Position numbers and translations under genes: made by a program. From positions 1-64,000 of the IMG/VR virus record IMGVR_UViG_3300028840_005080: 64,000 nucleotides of DNA. One strand, given 5' to 3'. The notes beneath the pieces were generated by a model that saw only the letters and a program-made list of their open reading frames with translations, ran no database searches and was not told the origin of the DNA. Source of the stretch: a virus. Numbering within the stretch: the stretch's first letter is position 1; each line of letters opens with the position of its first letter. Positions 6,109 to 14,508 of the stretch are shown here, in pieces.

Positions 6109-7374
6109 CTAATTATTTTTGATATAAACTTTCTTTGGTCTGCCTTTCCCATTATAGATCATATCTTCTTTCGCCTGATCAAATTCTATCAATTTTTGTA
6201 TCGAACCATCAAGCTCATCTTTTGTAATCTTATTTTGAAATTTATGAAATAATTCCGTCCTCGAAACCTCTTTATTATTCTTCAAAATTTCAATTATTCT
6301 TTTTTCAAGAGGATTCAAACTATTTTCAAAACTTTCAAAACTTTCAAAATCATTTGAATCTTCTTCGTATTTTCCAGGAAGATCGTATTCAATCCAACCC
6401 TCTCCAAAATCGACCTCGGCTTTGTGCTTGGATTTGACTTTCGACAATCTGACTTTCGCATCTATTTGTTCGAATATATCATTTCTTCCATCAAATCCTG
6501 TTGATTTTGTTCTTTTTGAGTGAGTTGCAAAGCAAAAATTGAATCCGACTTTTCTACCTTCTGTGAAAAAACTATCGGTAAAATCACTTATAATGTCTTT
6601 GCATTTTCCAGGGATTCTTGTCCATTCGTCTGCAACAATTCTGACTGTTTCGAATTGAGGATTTCTTTGAGCTGAATAAATTCTGTATCTTTTGTCTATT
6701 TCGCTGAGTATCCATTTTAGTGCTGATTTTATTTCTTGATATTTTCTGCCTTTTCCGACTATCTGAACTTCCGGCCACTTCCCAATATGATCATGAGTGT
6801 CCAGAATAATCACTCTTTCCCATTTTCTATATTGGCTTACAAGATGTTTCAAAATCGTAGTTTTCCCGCTTTCCTGACCTCCGACTATCCATATTCGTGG
6901 CGTGCTTGAAAGAACATCAATGATATTTTTAGGCTTTTCAAACTCAATTTCAGGAAAACGTGTGCCTACATTGACATATTTTGGCTGTTTTTTTTGTTCA
7001 ATATTATCAGATACTTGACAAAAATCACCCCTATAAGGAATTTGATTGTTTTGTGTACCTACAGTATTTTGAACTAGTTCATTTGATCCAGGATGATATT
7101 GAATATTTTGAATGCCTTGAAAAGCACATATCTGATTAGTGATATTATCTTTCAATATCAATGTTTCGCCTGGGCTTGCCTTAAATGTCTGAATAGAATT
7201 TTTCCAACGTTCTGCTTCAATCTGATTTTTCTTTTCTTCGATCTCAAGGCAAGCCAAATCTGTTCTCGCCTTTCTCTCTGTTATCAAATATTTTTGGAAA
7301 AGAAAATATCGAAACAGATGAAAAACAATAATAATAATTATAATAGAAAATATAACCCAAGAAATTATAATCAT
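6109..7374 (-). CDS. Membrane-anchored FtsK/HerA-like ATPase
   Basis: A 421-residue protein with one N-terminal transmembrane segment (about 2-25), a charged linker to about 155, then a RecA-like motor. Walker A is GGQESGKTT (about 165-173), a following strand is VIILDTHDH, and Walker B is VRIVADEW (about 245-252). The last 70 residues resemble a winged helix, the same layout as FtsK motors with their gamma domain. It probably moves or anchors DNA at the membrane. A role in genome segregation, DNA entry or packaging is inference. Zot-like or VirD4-like ATPases are alternatives. Confidence 0.7.
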   Translation of the reverse strand: MIIISWVIFSIIIIIIVFHLFRYFLFQKYLITERKARTDLACLEIEEKKNQIEAERWKNSIQTFKASPGETLILKDNITNQICAFQGIQNIQYHPGSNELVQNTVGTQNNQIPYRGDFCQVSDNIEQKKQPKYVNVGTRFPEIEFEKPKNIIDVLSSTPRIWIVGGQESGKTTILKHLVSQYRKWERVIILDTHDHIGKWPEVQIVGKGRKYQEIKSALKWILSEIDKRYRIYSAQRNPQFETVRIVADEWTRIPGKCKDIISDFTDSFFTEGRKVGFNFCFATHSKRTKSTGFDGRNDIFEQIDAKVRLSKVKSKHKAEVDFGEGWIEYDLPGKYEEDSNDFESFESFENSLNPLEKRIIEILKNNKEVSRTELFHKFQNKITKDELDGSIQKLIEFDQAKEDMIYNGKGRPKKVYIKNN

Positions 7375-7420
7375 TCAACATATCGTTTCATTAATTGCCT
7401 GTAGCCGAACAAAGCAGGGA

Positions 7421-7687
7421 TCACCCCGTGTCTTTTTTTTTAAAAAACTTAAAAATTTTTTTCAAGCCAGAACACACATACAAATATGTTGGGCCACCTG
7501 AAACCCCGCCATTTTCAATATAACCACTTTTGATTAGCTTGCGAACATTGTCATCACAATCAGAACACCATTGACAACTTTTAGTCAAACAGGATCTATT
7601 GTAATATCGATACTGTGCGGCAATATCATTAGAATCACAGCCGGGATTATTTTGAATATGATTGATTGCAAATTTCTTAAAACTCAA
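7421..7687 (-). CDS. Cys-rich winged-helix-like protein
   Basis: An 88-residue protein with a likely TTG start after GGGG. It has a helix-turn-helix-like N-terminus, a CLTKSCQWCSDCDD cluster that could bind zinc, and a positively charged end. Possibly DNA-binding; not recognised. Confidence 0.55.
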   Translation of the reverse strand: MSFKKFAINHIQNNPGCDSNDIAAQYRYYNRSCLTKSCQWCSDCDDNVRKLIKSGYIENGGVSGGPTYLYVCSGLKKIFKFFKKKDTG

Positions 7688-7690
7688 TTT

Positions 7691-7873
7691 TTACCCCTTC
7701 CATCCCATAATAGAAATAATAATAGCAACAATAGAAAATATAAGTGCCATAAAATCAACAATAATATTCGTTCTTCTTTTCTCCGCTTTAAGCTCCGACA
7801 TAAGATATTTTATGACCTCCGCACTACTCACCATATCTTTCTTATCTTTTCCAATAATTCTTTTAATCGCCAT
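7691..7873 (-). CDS. Small C-tail-anchored membrane protein
   Basis: Sixty residues: a charged, basic N-terminal half and one C-terminal transmembrane helix (about 42-60). It overlaps the previous gene. A small membrane protein of this kind could be a holin accessory or a host-interaction factor. Nothing specific is recognised. Confidence 0.55.
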   Translation of the reverse strand: MAIKRIIGKDKKDMVSSAEVIKYLMSELKAEKRRTNIIVDFMALIFSIVAIIISIMGWKG

Positions 7874-8036
7874 TTTGTTCATTCTCTTTAACTTGTTCTA
7901 TCCTCATTTTAAATCCCGGTTTTTTTAAATGTTCGATATTATTATCAAATCTTATAACTTCATCCAGCGTTTTTTGTTTTCCGTCTGTTTGTTCTTTTTG
8001 ACCCGGAATTGTAAAAAAAAATAGAAACCTTTGCAT
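7863..8036 (-). CDS. Small hypothetical protein
   Basis: Fifty-seven residues with a good ribosome-binding site (GAAAGGA). A hydrophobic start (RFLFFFTIPG) is followed by a charged tail. It overlaps the next gene by 11 bp. Unknown. Confidence 0.6.
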   Translation of the reverse strand: MQRFLFFFTIPGQKEQTDGKQKTLDEVIRFDNNIEHLKKPGFKMRIEQVKENEQNGD

Positions 8037-8048
8037 TTAAATATCCTT

Positions 8049-8279
8049 TCATCGATTTTCTGTTTTTTTAAATTTTATAATAAAATTATTATCTTCTGAT
8101 ATCTCGCAATCGCTTGCGGCTCTCATAAGATCATCATCATCAAAACACAACAATCCGCTATCATTACCAAAATGCAATATATCCGCATTTATTCCATTAT
8201 TGCTAAGTGCGGAATTAATATCGTTCCCATTGACAGATTTCCAATATTTATCATTTATTAAAATATCGAATCTTTCCAT
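8049..8279 (-). CDS. Acidic protein, paralogue of 1741-1992
   Basis: Seventy-six residues starting MERFDIL. It shares the sequence pattern Trp-x-x-x-x-GN(D)I-SAL followed by GNDSG and an acidic run with the protein at 1741-1992. The start follows GAAGAGAG. Function unknown. Confidence 0.65.
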   Translation of the reverse strand: MERFDILINDKYWKSVNGNDINSALSNNGINADILHFGNDSGLLCFDDDDLMRAASDCEISEDNNFIIKFKKTENR

Positions 8280-8280
8280 T

Positions 8281-8457
8281 TTATATACTCTCTTCACTAT
8301 CAACCCAATGTCGAAAATCACTACCGTATTGCTCGTTCATCAATTCTGCAAAGTTTTCCGCATCTTTTTTTGTGTTAAACTCTGTCTTCCCTTTTGCCGG
8401 GCCTACAATCGAACACCATTTCATATACCATTTTTTATTTTTTTTCTTATCTTCCAT
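8281..8457 (-). CDS. Small hypothetical protein
   Basis: Fifty-eight residues, very Lys-rich at the N-terminus (EDKKKNKKW), then a mixed domain with GPAKGKTEF and an aromatic, acidic end. It lies 2 bp from its neighbours in a row of short genes. Unknown. Confidence 0.55.
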   Translation of the reverse strand: MEDKKKNKKWYMKWCSIVGPAKGKTEFNTKKDAENFAELMNEQYGSDFRHWVDSEESI

Positions 8458-8459
8458 TT

Positions 8460-8657
8460 CTACCACCATTCATTGTTGTAAAATTGCTCCAAGTATTCAT
8501 CATTCATTCCAAGAGTTTTTTCTTCTTTTATTTTACCAACAAGATCCCAATTTCTTTTTCCGTCAGGGCTTTTACATTCATCACAATAATCAAAACGTAA
8601 TTTTTTTTCTTCAAATTTAATACCTCTTTTCTCAGCACATTTTTCACAAATCTTCAT
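8460..8657 (-). CDS. Zinc-ribbon-like small protein
   Basis: Sixty-five residues with CEKC at residues 4-7 and CDEC at about 25-28, a typical four-Cys zinc ribbon. The C-terminus is acidic and aromatic. Function unknown. Confidence 0.6.
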   Translation of the reverse strand: MKICEKCAEKRGIKFEEKKLRFDYCDECKSPDGKRNWDLVGKIKEEKTLGMNDEYLEQFYNNEWW

Positions 8658-8660
8658 ATT

Positions 8661-9518
8661 TTACCTTTCAAATGAGCTATTTTTTGTAATAATTTCTTCT
8701 TTTGTAAAATCAACAAATTTCGAAAACATTTCAGGGTCATATAAACCATTTAAATATCTACCTCCTTTTTCAATCAATGCGTTATACCCTTGTGCTCCGA
8801 ATGCTATGTTAGAAATATTTTCGATACTATCAAGAAATCCAAACAAACTTTTATAATCAACTTTGACATTTTTCGCTCTGCCCATTTCAACCATCGGGAG
8901 TATCACAAAATATTCTACTTGATTTTTGAATTCGTTGTAAATTTTCTCAAAATATTTTACAGAATGCAAATCAAATATCAATATATGCAAATGACAGACT
9001 ATATCCCATTGATCTGCTATTCGTACCATCGCTTTCCATCTGTCTTCCATATGCTCATGAGCAGTAACAGCTATACCTCCGCACTTTTCTTTTGTCGCAG
9101 CAAGAATATCAGGATTCGAATGCGATACAAGAGATCCGTTTGTCGTGTAATTTGGAACGATCTTCATATCATAAAAAGTTTCAAGAATATCGATAAATTC
9201 CGAATGTGCTGTTGGCTCCCCTCCGCCTATTGCAACTTGAAATGGCATTTTATCTTTCGGCATTTCTTCAAAAAATAATTTAATTTTTTCGGGGAGGTTT
9301 TTTGGGTGATCTTCTGTTTCCTTTGAATCCTGATAACAATATGGGCATCTTCCGTCGCATACATTTGTTATTTTAACATCCCAAAACTCCGGATATTTTA
9401 ATGGAGTAACAGGCTTTTTATGATCAATTGGCATCCTTATTGTTTTGCCATTTGAGAATATCGCCCTATAATTACTTTCTTCGTCGATTCTTATTCTGTC
9501 AAAATTTTTAAAATCCAC
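8661..9518 (-). CDS. Radical SAM enzyme
   Basis: A 285-residue protein with the radical SAM iron-sulfur motif C54-x3-C58-x2-C61 (CDGRCPYC) and a GGGEP motif at about 98-102 that binds SAM. It is a short enzyme with no visible extra cluster domain. Its core resembles minimal radical SAM proteins such as QueE-like or peptide-modifying types, but the substrate cannot be read from sequence. The neighbours are small unknown genes, so no pathway is suggested. Together with the fused radical SAM at 15950 it makes two such enzymes in one phage. Confidence 0.85.
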   Translation of the reverse strand: MDFKNFDRIRIDEESNYRAIFSNGKTIRMPIDHKKPVTPLKYPEFWDVKITNVCDGRCPYCYQDSKETEDHPKNLPEKIKLFFEEMPKDKMPFQVAIGGGEPTAHSEFIDILETFYDMKIVPNYTTNGSLVSHSNPDILAATKEKCGGIAVTAHEHMEDRWKAMVRIADQWDIVCHLHILIFDLHSVKYFEKIYNEFKNQVEYFVILPMVEMGRAKNVKVDYKSLFGFLDSIENISNIAFGAQGYNALIEKGGRYLNGLYDPEMFSKFVDFTKEEIITKNSSFER

Positions 9519-9529
9519 TTTTCACCCCT

Positions 9530-10045
9530 TTAACTGTAATAATATTCAGCATCAATCATCCCAAAAATATAATCCATAAGATTTGCATCTTGATCCTTGT
9601 TTTTAGGAACAATATAAAATTCATCATCGTAATTCATATCAGAATCATTAAGGAAATCCCTTATTTTTTCGCTGTTCTTTATAAAAAATTGCCGAAATTT
9701 TTCTCTTTTATATTCCCAACGATCTTTCATATTTTTTGTTTCTTCTTCATATTCTGAAAAAAGTTCTTTGAGCTCGTTATTAAGTACATCTTCATCAAAA
9801 ATATCATAATCTTTGCTATGATATCTATCATCAATAATATCTAATACATATCCCATATTAGGATATGTATATACATCAAAAAGATCTTCGGCTTTTCTAT
9901 CACTTCCGGCAATTTGCAAAACAGCATTCAACATCTCAAATGCTTTTTCTTTATATCCTTCTTTTGCAATAAAATAAACATTCCCGCTGCTATTCATAGC
10001 CAATTCGGAAACGCTATGGATTTTAACAATCATATCTTTTCGCAT
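9530..10045 (-). CDS. Hypothetical acidic protein
   Basis: A 171-residue acidic protein starting with VKIHSVSEL-like strands, with a long charged middle. The ATG at 10045 follows AAAGGAG by eight bases. It shares a faint N-terminal pattern (I-x-x-IHS, later SS-x3-Y-x-I) with the next upstream product at 10059. Unknown. Confidence 0.65.
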   Translation of the reverse strand: MRKDMIVKIHSVSELAMNSSGNVYFIAKEGYKEKAFEMLNAVLQIAGSDRKAEDLFDVYTYPNMGYVLDIIDDRYHSKDYDIFDEDVLNNELKELFSEYEEETKNMKDRWEYKREKFRQFFIKNSEKIRDFLNDSDMNYDDEFYIVPKNKDQDANLMDYIFGMIDAEYYYS

Positions 10046-10058
10046 ATATCATTCTCCT

Positions 10059-10415
10059 TTACCCCAAATGAAATCTTTGACAAGTGAAAGTATCCATTAA
10101 AAATTCTTGAATCCACCAATGAATATCATTATCTTCAAAACGCAAAATTACGCCTTCTTCGATTATAATATTATCTTTAAATTCCTTATACCAATGCCCA
10201 AGTCCTTCTTTTGTTTTCCCATATTCAATTTGAAAAACTTCATCAAATTCAATTATCTTTTCATCATTTGCTTTTTCATAAAGCTCCAAAGCTAATTCAA
10301 TAATCTCGCGTATAAAATCAACGGAATGCTTTTTATCGAAAATATAAAATTCATCGCTGCTTGATGTTATCGTGCCTGCTATACTATGGATTGGAATAAT
10401 AAAAACAGAATTCAT
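10059..10415 (-). CDS. Hypothetical acidic protein
   Basis: A 118-residue protein, acidic, possibly distantly related to the product at 9530-10045 by its IHS start and strand pattern. It overlaps the next gene by 4 bp. Unknown. Confidence 0.6.
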   Translation of the reverse strand: MNSVFIIPIHSIAGTITSSSDEFYIFDKKHSVDFIREIIELALELYEKANDEKIIEFDEVFQIEYGKTKEGLGHWYKEFKDNIIIEEGVILRFEDNDIHWWIQEFLMDTFTCQRFHLG

Positions 10416-10606
10416 TTCTTTTCATCCTTTTCAAAACATTCCCAAACTATCGAATTATTATCTTTGATTCGCAAAAATATTTCCTCAATTATTTTATCAA
10501 TAGTTATCCTCTCTATATTATTACTTATTTCCCCTAATTTTTCAATAATCTTCCCAAACATATCCATAAACTTCTTAACATCTGCTTTTGTTATTTCTAT
10601 TTCCAT
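10412..10606 (-). CDS. Helical hypothetical protein
   Basis: Sixty-four residues predicted mostly helical. I choose the ATG at 10606 because GGAG lies eight bases upstream; a GTG at 10615 is also in frame. It follows the candidate small terminase gene directly. Confidence 0.55.
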   Translation of the reverse strand: MEIEITKADVKKFMDMFGKIIEKLGEISNNIERITIDKIIEEIFLRIKDNNSIVWECFEKDEKK

Positions 10607-10611
10607 ATCAC

Positions 10612-11451
10612 TCACTCCTCAATTAATTTCGTTTCTTCCACTTCGACTGCTTCAACAGGAAATTGTTTTACGAATCTTTGCATTAATTCATCTATTTGTT
10701 TGTTTTTTTCCTCTATCAATATTGGTTTATCTCCGCCTGACAAAACAACTTCGCTATGAGTAGGTTTTACATATCTGTCTCTGAATTCCTGTTTGTGTTG
10801 TAACATCCAAGCAGCCCATTTTGGTTCTGGCTTAACATGTATTTTACTTATTATTTTTTTTAGTTGTTTTTTCCCTTTTTCGTCTACAATGGTTTCTATT
10901 CTCTCATCAGGAATCTCATAACCCTTTATGGCATCCTCGATAATAGAAATATAGTAAGCCTCCTTATCAGCTATGGATTTATCGAGTGTAAGTATAAATT
11001 TTAATGCGTACTTTTCATCCTTCGAAAATTCTTTAATATTATCAGCTATTTGCAAAATATCAATTTTATCACCTGTAATTTTATTTTTCTCAATAAATTC
11101 AACAACTTTCAAATGTGTTTTTTCACCAAGTTTTTTATACCGTATCAAAGTCGATTCTGTGATACCAAGAAGAGTCGCCAGCCCCTTCCCTGAAAGCATC
11201 CCGCCAAATTTTTCAACCTTTTTTATCATATGGTGGTTTAATTTATTTTTTGTTTTTGCCGTTCTTGGTGCTGGTTTGTATTTTGTGCTTTTACTATAGT
11301 CCCAATTTTCCTCTTTAATAAATCTATAGATATCTGACGGATTTGCTTTATATTTTTTTGCCAATTCTCTTACAGAACTGAATTTTCCGTTTTTATCTCC
11401 GTTTTCAAATTCTTTTCTTATTTTTTGTATTTTTCTTTTTCTTGCTGTCAT
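10612..11451 (-). CDS. Candidate terminase small subunit
   Basis: A 279-residue protein with an N-terminal helix-turn-helix (SVRELAKKYKANPSDIYRFI), a second HTH-like part (LATLLGITESTLIRYKKLG) and a C-terminal segment KPEPKWAAWMLQHKQEFRDR. That tail pattern is common in phage small terminases that recognise packaging sites. The chosen ATG (11451) has GGAAG upstream and overlaps the previous stop. It lies far from terL and on the other strand, so the assignment rests on the fold pattern only. A transcription regulator is the main alternative. Confidence 0.55.
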   Translation of the reverse strand: MTARKRKIQKIRKEFENGDKNGKFSSVRELAKKYKANPSDIYRFIKEENWDYSKSTKYKPAPRTAKTKNKLNHHMIKKVEKFGGMLSGKGLATLLGITESTLIRYKKLGEKTHLKVVEFIEKNKITGDKIDILQIADNIKEFSKDEKYALKFILTLDKSIADKEAYYISIIEDAIKGYEIPDERIETIVDEKGKKQLKKIISKIHVKPEPKWAAWMLQHKQEFRDRYVKPTHSEVVLSGGDKPILIEEKNKQIDELMQRFVKQFPVEAVEVEETKLIEE

Positions 11452-11552
11452 AAAAGATCTTCCGGACATATTTCTTGATAAATAAAATGAGAATAAATAT
11501 CGTCCAATAAAACTTCTATAAAATCATAATCTTCAACTTTTTCTTCGCTCAT
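11448..11552 (-). CDS. Short acidic ORF (34 aa)
   Basis: Acidic peptide (SEEKVEDYD, LLDDIY) whose stop overlaps the ATG of the small-terminase candidate (ATGA), which supports translation. An in-frame ATG at 11591 would add 13 residues. Unknown function; perhaps translational coupling. Confidence 0.5.
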   Translation of the reverse strand: MSEEKVEDYDFIEVLLDDIYSHFIYQEICPEDLL

Positions 11553-11640
11553 ATCTCTTTCGAAATAATGTGAATATTCCGAACTTGCCATCCGTATTCT
11601 GTTTTTTTACTTCACAAATTTTTCCAATTTTCCAATTATT

Positions 11641-12021
11641 TCACCAATCTTTCCATATATCCTGTCTTTTTTCTCTTAATTTCTTCGACTCAGCAATCCA
11701 ATCAACCAAATCATTTTTAACATCTGTTTTTATGCAATAATTCAACATAATATTTTCTTTTTCCGTATAATAATCTGTTAATTTTAAATTAAGTTCGTTT
11801 ATATTATCTGTTATTCTGTCAATCTCTTTGTCTATTTTATCATATTTATCATGCTCATTTTCCTGTATCAAATCCAATTCTTTATACAGTTCTTCTACTT
11901 GTTTTTTCTTCGAATTAATCAAATTAAATATAGATTCAACATCTATATTCAATTTATCATAAACATCATCCTGAACTGCGAATTCCCCTAATTCTAATTT
12001 TATTATCTTTAATGATTTCAT
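11641..12021 (-). CDS. Coiled-coil protein
   Basis: About 126 residues, with a long heptad-like region from about 30 to 90 rich in Lys, Glu and Leu. It ends in a Trp-containing basic tail. The chosen ATG gives SLKIIKLELGE as the first strand. Function unknown. Confidence 0.6.
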   Translation of the reverse strand: MKSLKIIKLELGEFAVQDDVYDKLNIDVESIFNLINSKKKQVEELYKELDLIQENEHDKYDKIDKEIDRITDNINELNLKLTDYYTEKENIMLNYCIKTDVKNDLVDWIAESKKLREKRQDIWKDW

Positions 12022-12096
12022 ATTTCCAGATTTATATCCCAAAACGCTCTTGATCTGCCGTCATCAATTCTCATATTTCAAAATAGTCCAAACACT

Positions 12097-12330
12097 TTAA
12101 CCAACCTTCAATTCTATCGCTATATTTGGTTTTCTTAAAATTTTCAATGTTTTTCTATATTTAAATTTCTTTTTTCTTAATGTATATTTATATTCTCCCA
12201 AACCACATTTTTTACAATAAACAATATCTGTAATTTTTCCTTGCAAATCATATGATCTTACATAATTTTCAAAATCATAATCATGTCTGCAAAAAAACAC
12301 TTGAAGTAATGTTGGTTCACCCCTTACCAT
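12097..12330 (-). CDS. Zinc-binding small protein
   Basis: Seventy-seven residues with CRHDYDF and, later, YCKKCGLGEY, which together resemble a split zinc ribbon. The C-terminus is strongly basic. It overlaps the preceding gene end. Possibly nucleic-acid binding. Confidence 0.55.
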   Translation of the reverse strand: MVRGEPTLLQVFFCRHDYDFENYVRSYDLQGKITDIVYCKKCGLGEYKYTLRKKKFKYRKTLKILRKPNIAIELKVG

Positions 12331-12335
12331 TTTTC

Positions 12336-12542
12336 TCAATCTTTCAAAATTTTTTCGATTCTGCTTAAAGAATGGTTTGCATCTTTTGCTTCTGTTCTTT
12401 TGATTATTTCATCAATTTCTCTTGCTTTTTTCGGATCATGTTTTTTGGCAATACTTGAGGCAACCAAAAACGTCATATAAGAAATATTTGGCAATTTGAT
12501 TATTTCTCTTATTATTTTTTTTCTTTCACCAATTTTTCCCAT
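12336..12542 (-). CDS. Helical hypothetical protein
   Basis: Sixty-eight residues, charged and helical, starting GKIGERKKI. No family is recognised. Confidence 0.55.
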   Translation of the reverse strand: MGKIGERKKIIREIIKLPNISYMTFLVASSIAKKHDPKKAREIDEIIKRTEAKDANHSLSRIEKILKD

Positions 12543-12571
12543 GTTTACCAAGATCCTTCGCTTATTCAGTT

Positions 12572-12708
12572 TCCAATATCCCTTTTATTAATTCTCCAAA
12601 ACGAGAAGATGTGAAAAAACTCATCATAAATTCTTTAAATTCATATTTGTTATTAATTCCAGAACATATAGATTCAATATACTCTTTATCTTGAAACTTT
12701 TTCGCTTA
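12572..12708 (-). other. In-frame extension after TAA of the kinase gene
   Basis: Immediately after the TAA of the gene at 12706-13755 the same frame stays open for 45 codons (FQDKEYIESICSG onward). No good start codon lies within it except a late ATG ATG. It may be the former C-terminus of that protein cut off by a stop mutation, or a stop codon that is read through. Confidence 0.35.
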
Positions 12709-13755
12709 ATAACCTTTCAATTTGTCATGCATTGATTTATACCATACCTCCAATTCCGATGCCATTTCCACTATTGTTTTCCCTCCGTCAATATAATTTT
12801 TTTCTATATAATCCTCTATCGACTCATACCCAAGCAATATCGATTTGCCATTCCAATCAATTCGATCTTTTTTTAACGGAATAAATTTTTTTGTTTTTTC
12901 TATTATTGTTTTTTTATCAATCCCTATAAGATCTGATAATTTTTCTGCGGATTGATCTTTTTCATAATACTCACACCAAAGCATATCTGAGACAGTTTCA
13001 TATCCAAGTTTTTCCGATATATCCTTCCATTCATCGTAGCTTATCGGTTTTCTGCCACTATTTCTGTATTCTGATATTTTTTTTTCGAAATCCGATACAC
13101 CGAGGCAATTTTTGAGATAGTGAGCGCATCCGATAATCACATAATCATCCGCAGCCAGCATAATATTCGCCCCGCACCATTCGCATTTTATTATATTTTG
13201 TTTATTCGTTACCATAGATAGAATTGAATCCTTTTGTTCCATTTCCGTCATTTTTTCACTCCGTTCCAACCATTTAATGAAACTTTTCGCTTCCTGTTCA
13301 AGTTCTTTAATCGATCCGTAATTATCAACAATATAATCATAATATGTCATTTTTACAGACATATCAGCCCCGTTATTCGCTGGTTTTGAATTCATTCTAT
13401 CTATTAGCAAAACTACAGAATTGTATTTATCAACAATCTTTTTTATTTCTTTTGGCTCTCTACAATGGATAAATACAATATAATTCTCGCAATTCTTAAT
13501 TTCATCAATCATACTGCAAGCATTACAAAAAGGGATATCATTGTATTCGATTGCGAGTTTTTTAAGATCATAAATCAATTTTCTTGTTTTATCATCTTTT
13601 TTCACTCCATTCCATCCGTAATAAATTTTCGTAATTTCTTTATAATCTTTCGCCGTGTCTATTTCAAAAATATTTTGTGACAATCCTTTTGCTTTTTTTA
13701 CGAATTCATTTTTTCCTACGCCATTATATCCGTTTATTATTACTATTTTTTTCAT
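12706..13755 (-). CDS. P-loop kinase fused to zinc and HTH-like parts
   Basis: A 349-residue protein. The N-terminal 170 residues resemble a nucleotide kinase, with P-loop NGYNGVGKNEF (about 8-18). They also have a lid-like region around IHCREP and DRMNSKPA, as in phage deoxynucleotide kinases. In the middle, CEWCGANI and a nearby CAHYLKNC suggest a zinc site. The C-terminal 140 residues hold homing-endonuclease or plant-type HTH-like repeats (ISYDEWKDISEKLG; IVEMASELEV). The fusion is unusual. It may link nucleotide metabolism to DNA binding, but that is inference. Confidence 0.6.
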   Translation of the reverse strand: MKKIVIINGYNGVGKNEFVKKAKGLSQNIFEIDTAKDYKEITKIYYGWNGVKKDDKTRKLIYDLKKLAIEYNDIPFCNACSMIDEIKNCENYIVFIHCREPKEIKKIVDKYNSVVLLIDRMNSKPANNGADMSVKMTYYDYIVDNYGSIKELEQEAKSFIKWLERSEKMTEMEQKDSILSMVTNKQNIIKCEWCGANIMLAADDYVIIGCAHYLKNCLGVSDFEKKISEYRNSGRKPISYDEWKDISEKLGYETVSDMLWCEYYEKDQSAEKLSDLIGIDKKTIIEKTKKFIPLKKDRIDWNGKSILLGYESIEDYIEKNYIDGGKTIVEMASELEVWYKSMHDKLKGY

Positions 13756-13927
13756 TTGATATATTTTTCTGTTTCTTCTTTTTTTGCGAATACCGGGAAA
13801 AGACCATTAACAATTTTGCCTTTTATATCGTAAGCAATTCTTCCTTTTCTTTTGAATATCCATCATTATCACAATTTGTTATCCAAATTTCATCTTTTCG
13901 TTTTTCCGGATGGTCATTGTTGTACAT
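13752..13927 (-). pseudogene. Small gene with one apparent frameshift
   Basis: The ATG at 13927 has AAAGGG upstream. The first 28 codons read MYNNDHPEKRKDEIWITNCD onward, then the coding sense moves to the next frame near a TCAAAAGAAAAGG tract and continues RIAYDIKGKIVNGLFPVF to a stop overlapping the next ATG (ATGA). One missing A would restore a 58-residue protein. It may be a real mutation, recoding or a sequence error. Confidence 0.55.
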
Positions 13928-13953
13928 TTTTATCCCTTTCTATTTTTTTTAAT

Positions 13954-14027
13954 AGCGGTGGCAGGATTCGAACCTGCGATCATGAGGGTATGAACCTCAT
14001 AGGATGACCAGACTTCCCTACACCGCA
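13954..14027 (-). tRNA. tRNA-Met (CAT)
   Basis: The minus strand folds as a cloverleaf. The anticodon stem TGAGG/CCTCA encloses loop TTCATAC (anticodon CAT), the T arm is GCAGG-TTCGAAT-CCTGC, and the acceptor is GCGGTG/CACCGC. The first acceptor position appears unpaired (T opposite T), so an initiator identity or an Ile tRNA with modified C34 cannot be excluded. CCA is not encoded. Confidence 0.9.
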
Positions 14028-14036
14028 TTATTTGAA

Positions 14037-14106
14037 GCGGAAAGAGGGGTTTGAACCCACACATAAACCCTGGAAAGGTTTTGCTCTACCATTAAGCTAT
14101 TTCCGC
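14037..14106 (-). tRNA. tRNA-Gly (TCC)
   Basis: The minus strand has acceptor GCGGAAA/TTTCCGC, anticodon stem AAACC/GGTTT with loop TTTCCAG (anticodon TCC), and T arm GTGGG-TTCAAAC-CCCTC. It reads GGA/GGG codons, which suit AT-rich phage coding. CCA is not encoded. Confidence 0.92.
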
Positions 14107-14117
14107 GTTTTGTGTTA

Positions 14118-14294
14118 TTAAATTGTTCCGCAAGTATTAAAATATTCAACACATGCGTTTCTAACTTCGTCAAACCCTTCCGGATCGGCTTTTTTAAATT
14201 GAAGGATCTCCGTATTTGTTACTTTTGAATATTCCCTGCCTTTACCATCACAATCCTCACCAAAAAATTTTTTTATAGCATCAAGCCCTGACAT
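14118..14294 (-). CDS. Small hypothetical protein
   Basis: Fifty-eight residues starting SGLDAIKKFFGEDCD, with a good AAAGGA ribosome-binding site. Three Cys are scattered. It lies just upstream (in transcription) of the tRNA pair. Confidence 0.6.
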   Translation of the reverse strand: MSGLDAIKKFFGEDCDGKGREYSKVTNTEILQFKKADPEGFDEVRNACVEYFNTCGTI

Positions 14295-14297
14295 TTT

Positions 14298-14465
14298 TTA
14301 ATCCTTTCTTTCGTTTTTATAATCATAACAACTTACGGCAAGAATATGAAACAATTTTTCTTTCATATCCAAACCATCTTCTATCAATCTAATATTTTCC
14401 AAAATCCCTCTTGCTTTTTCAACAAATCTGCAAGTAAAATACTTATCGCAATCTGTGCAATCCAT
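14298..14465 (-). CDS. Small Cys-containing protein
   Basis: Fifty-five residues starting DCTDCDKYFTC, a possible metal site, followed by one amphipathic helix. It ends 3 bp before the next gene. Unknown. Confidence 0.55.
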   Translation of the reverse strand: MDCTDCDKYFTCRFVEKARGILENIRLIEDGLDMKEKLFHILAVSCYDYKNERKD

Positions 14466-14508
14466 TCCGTTCTCCTTTCTATTTTTTTATCATTGTTCTA
14501 TTCGATTG

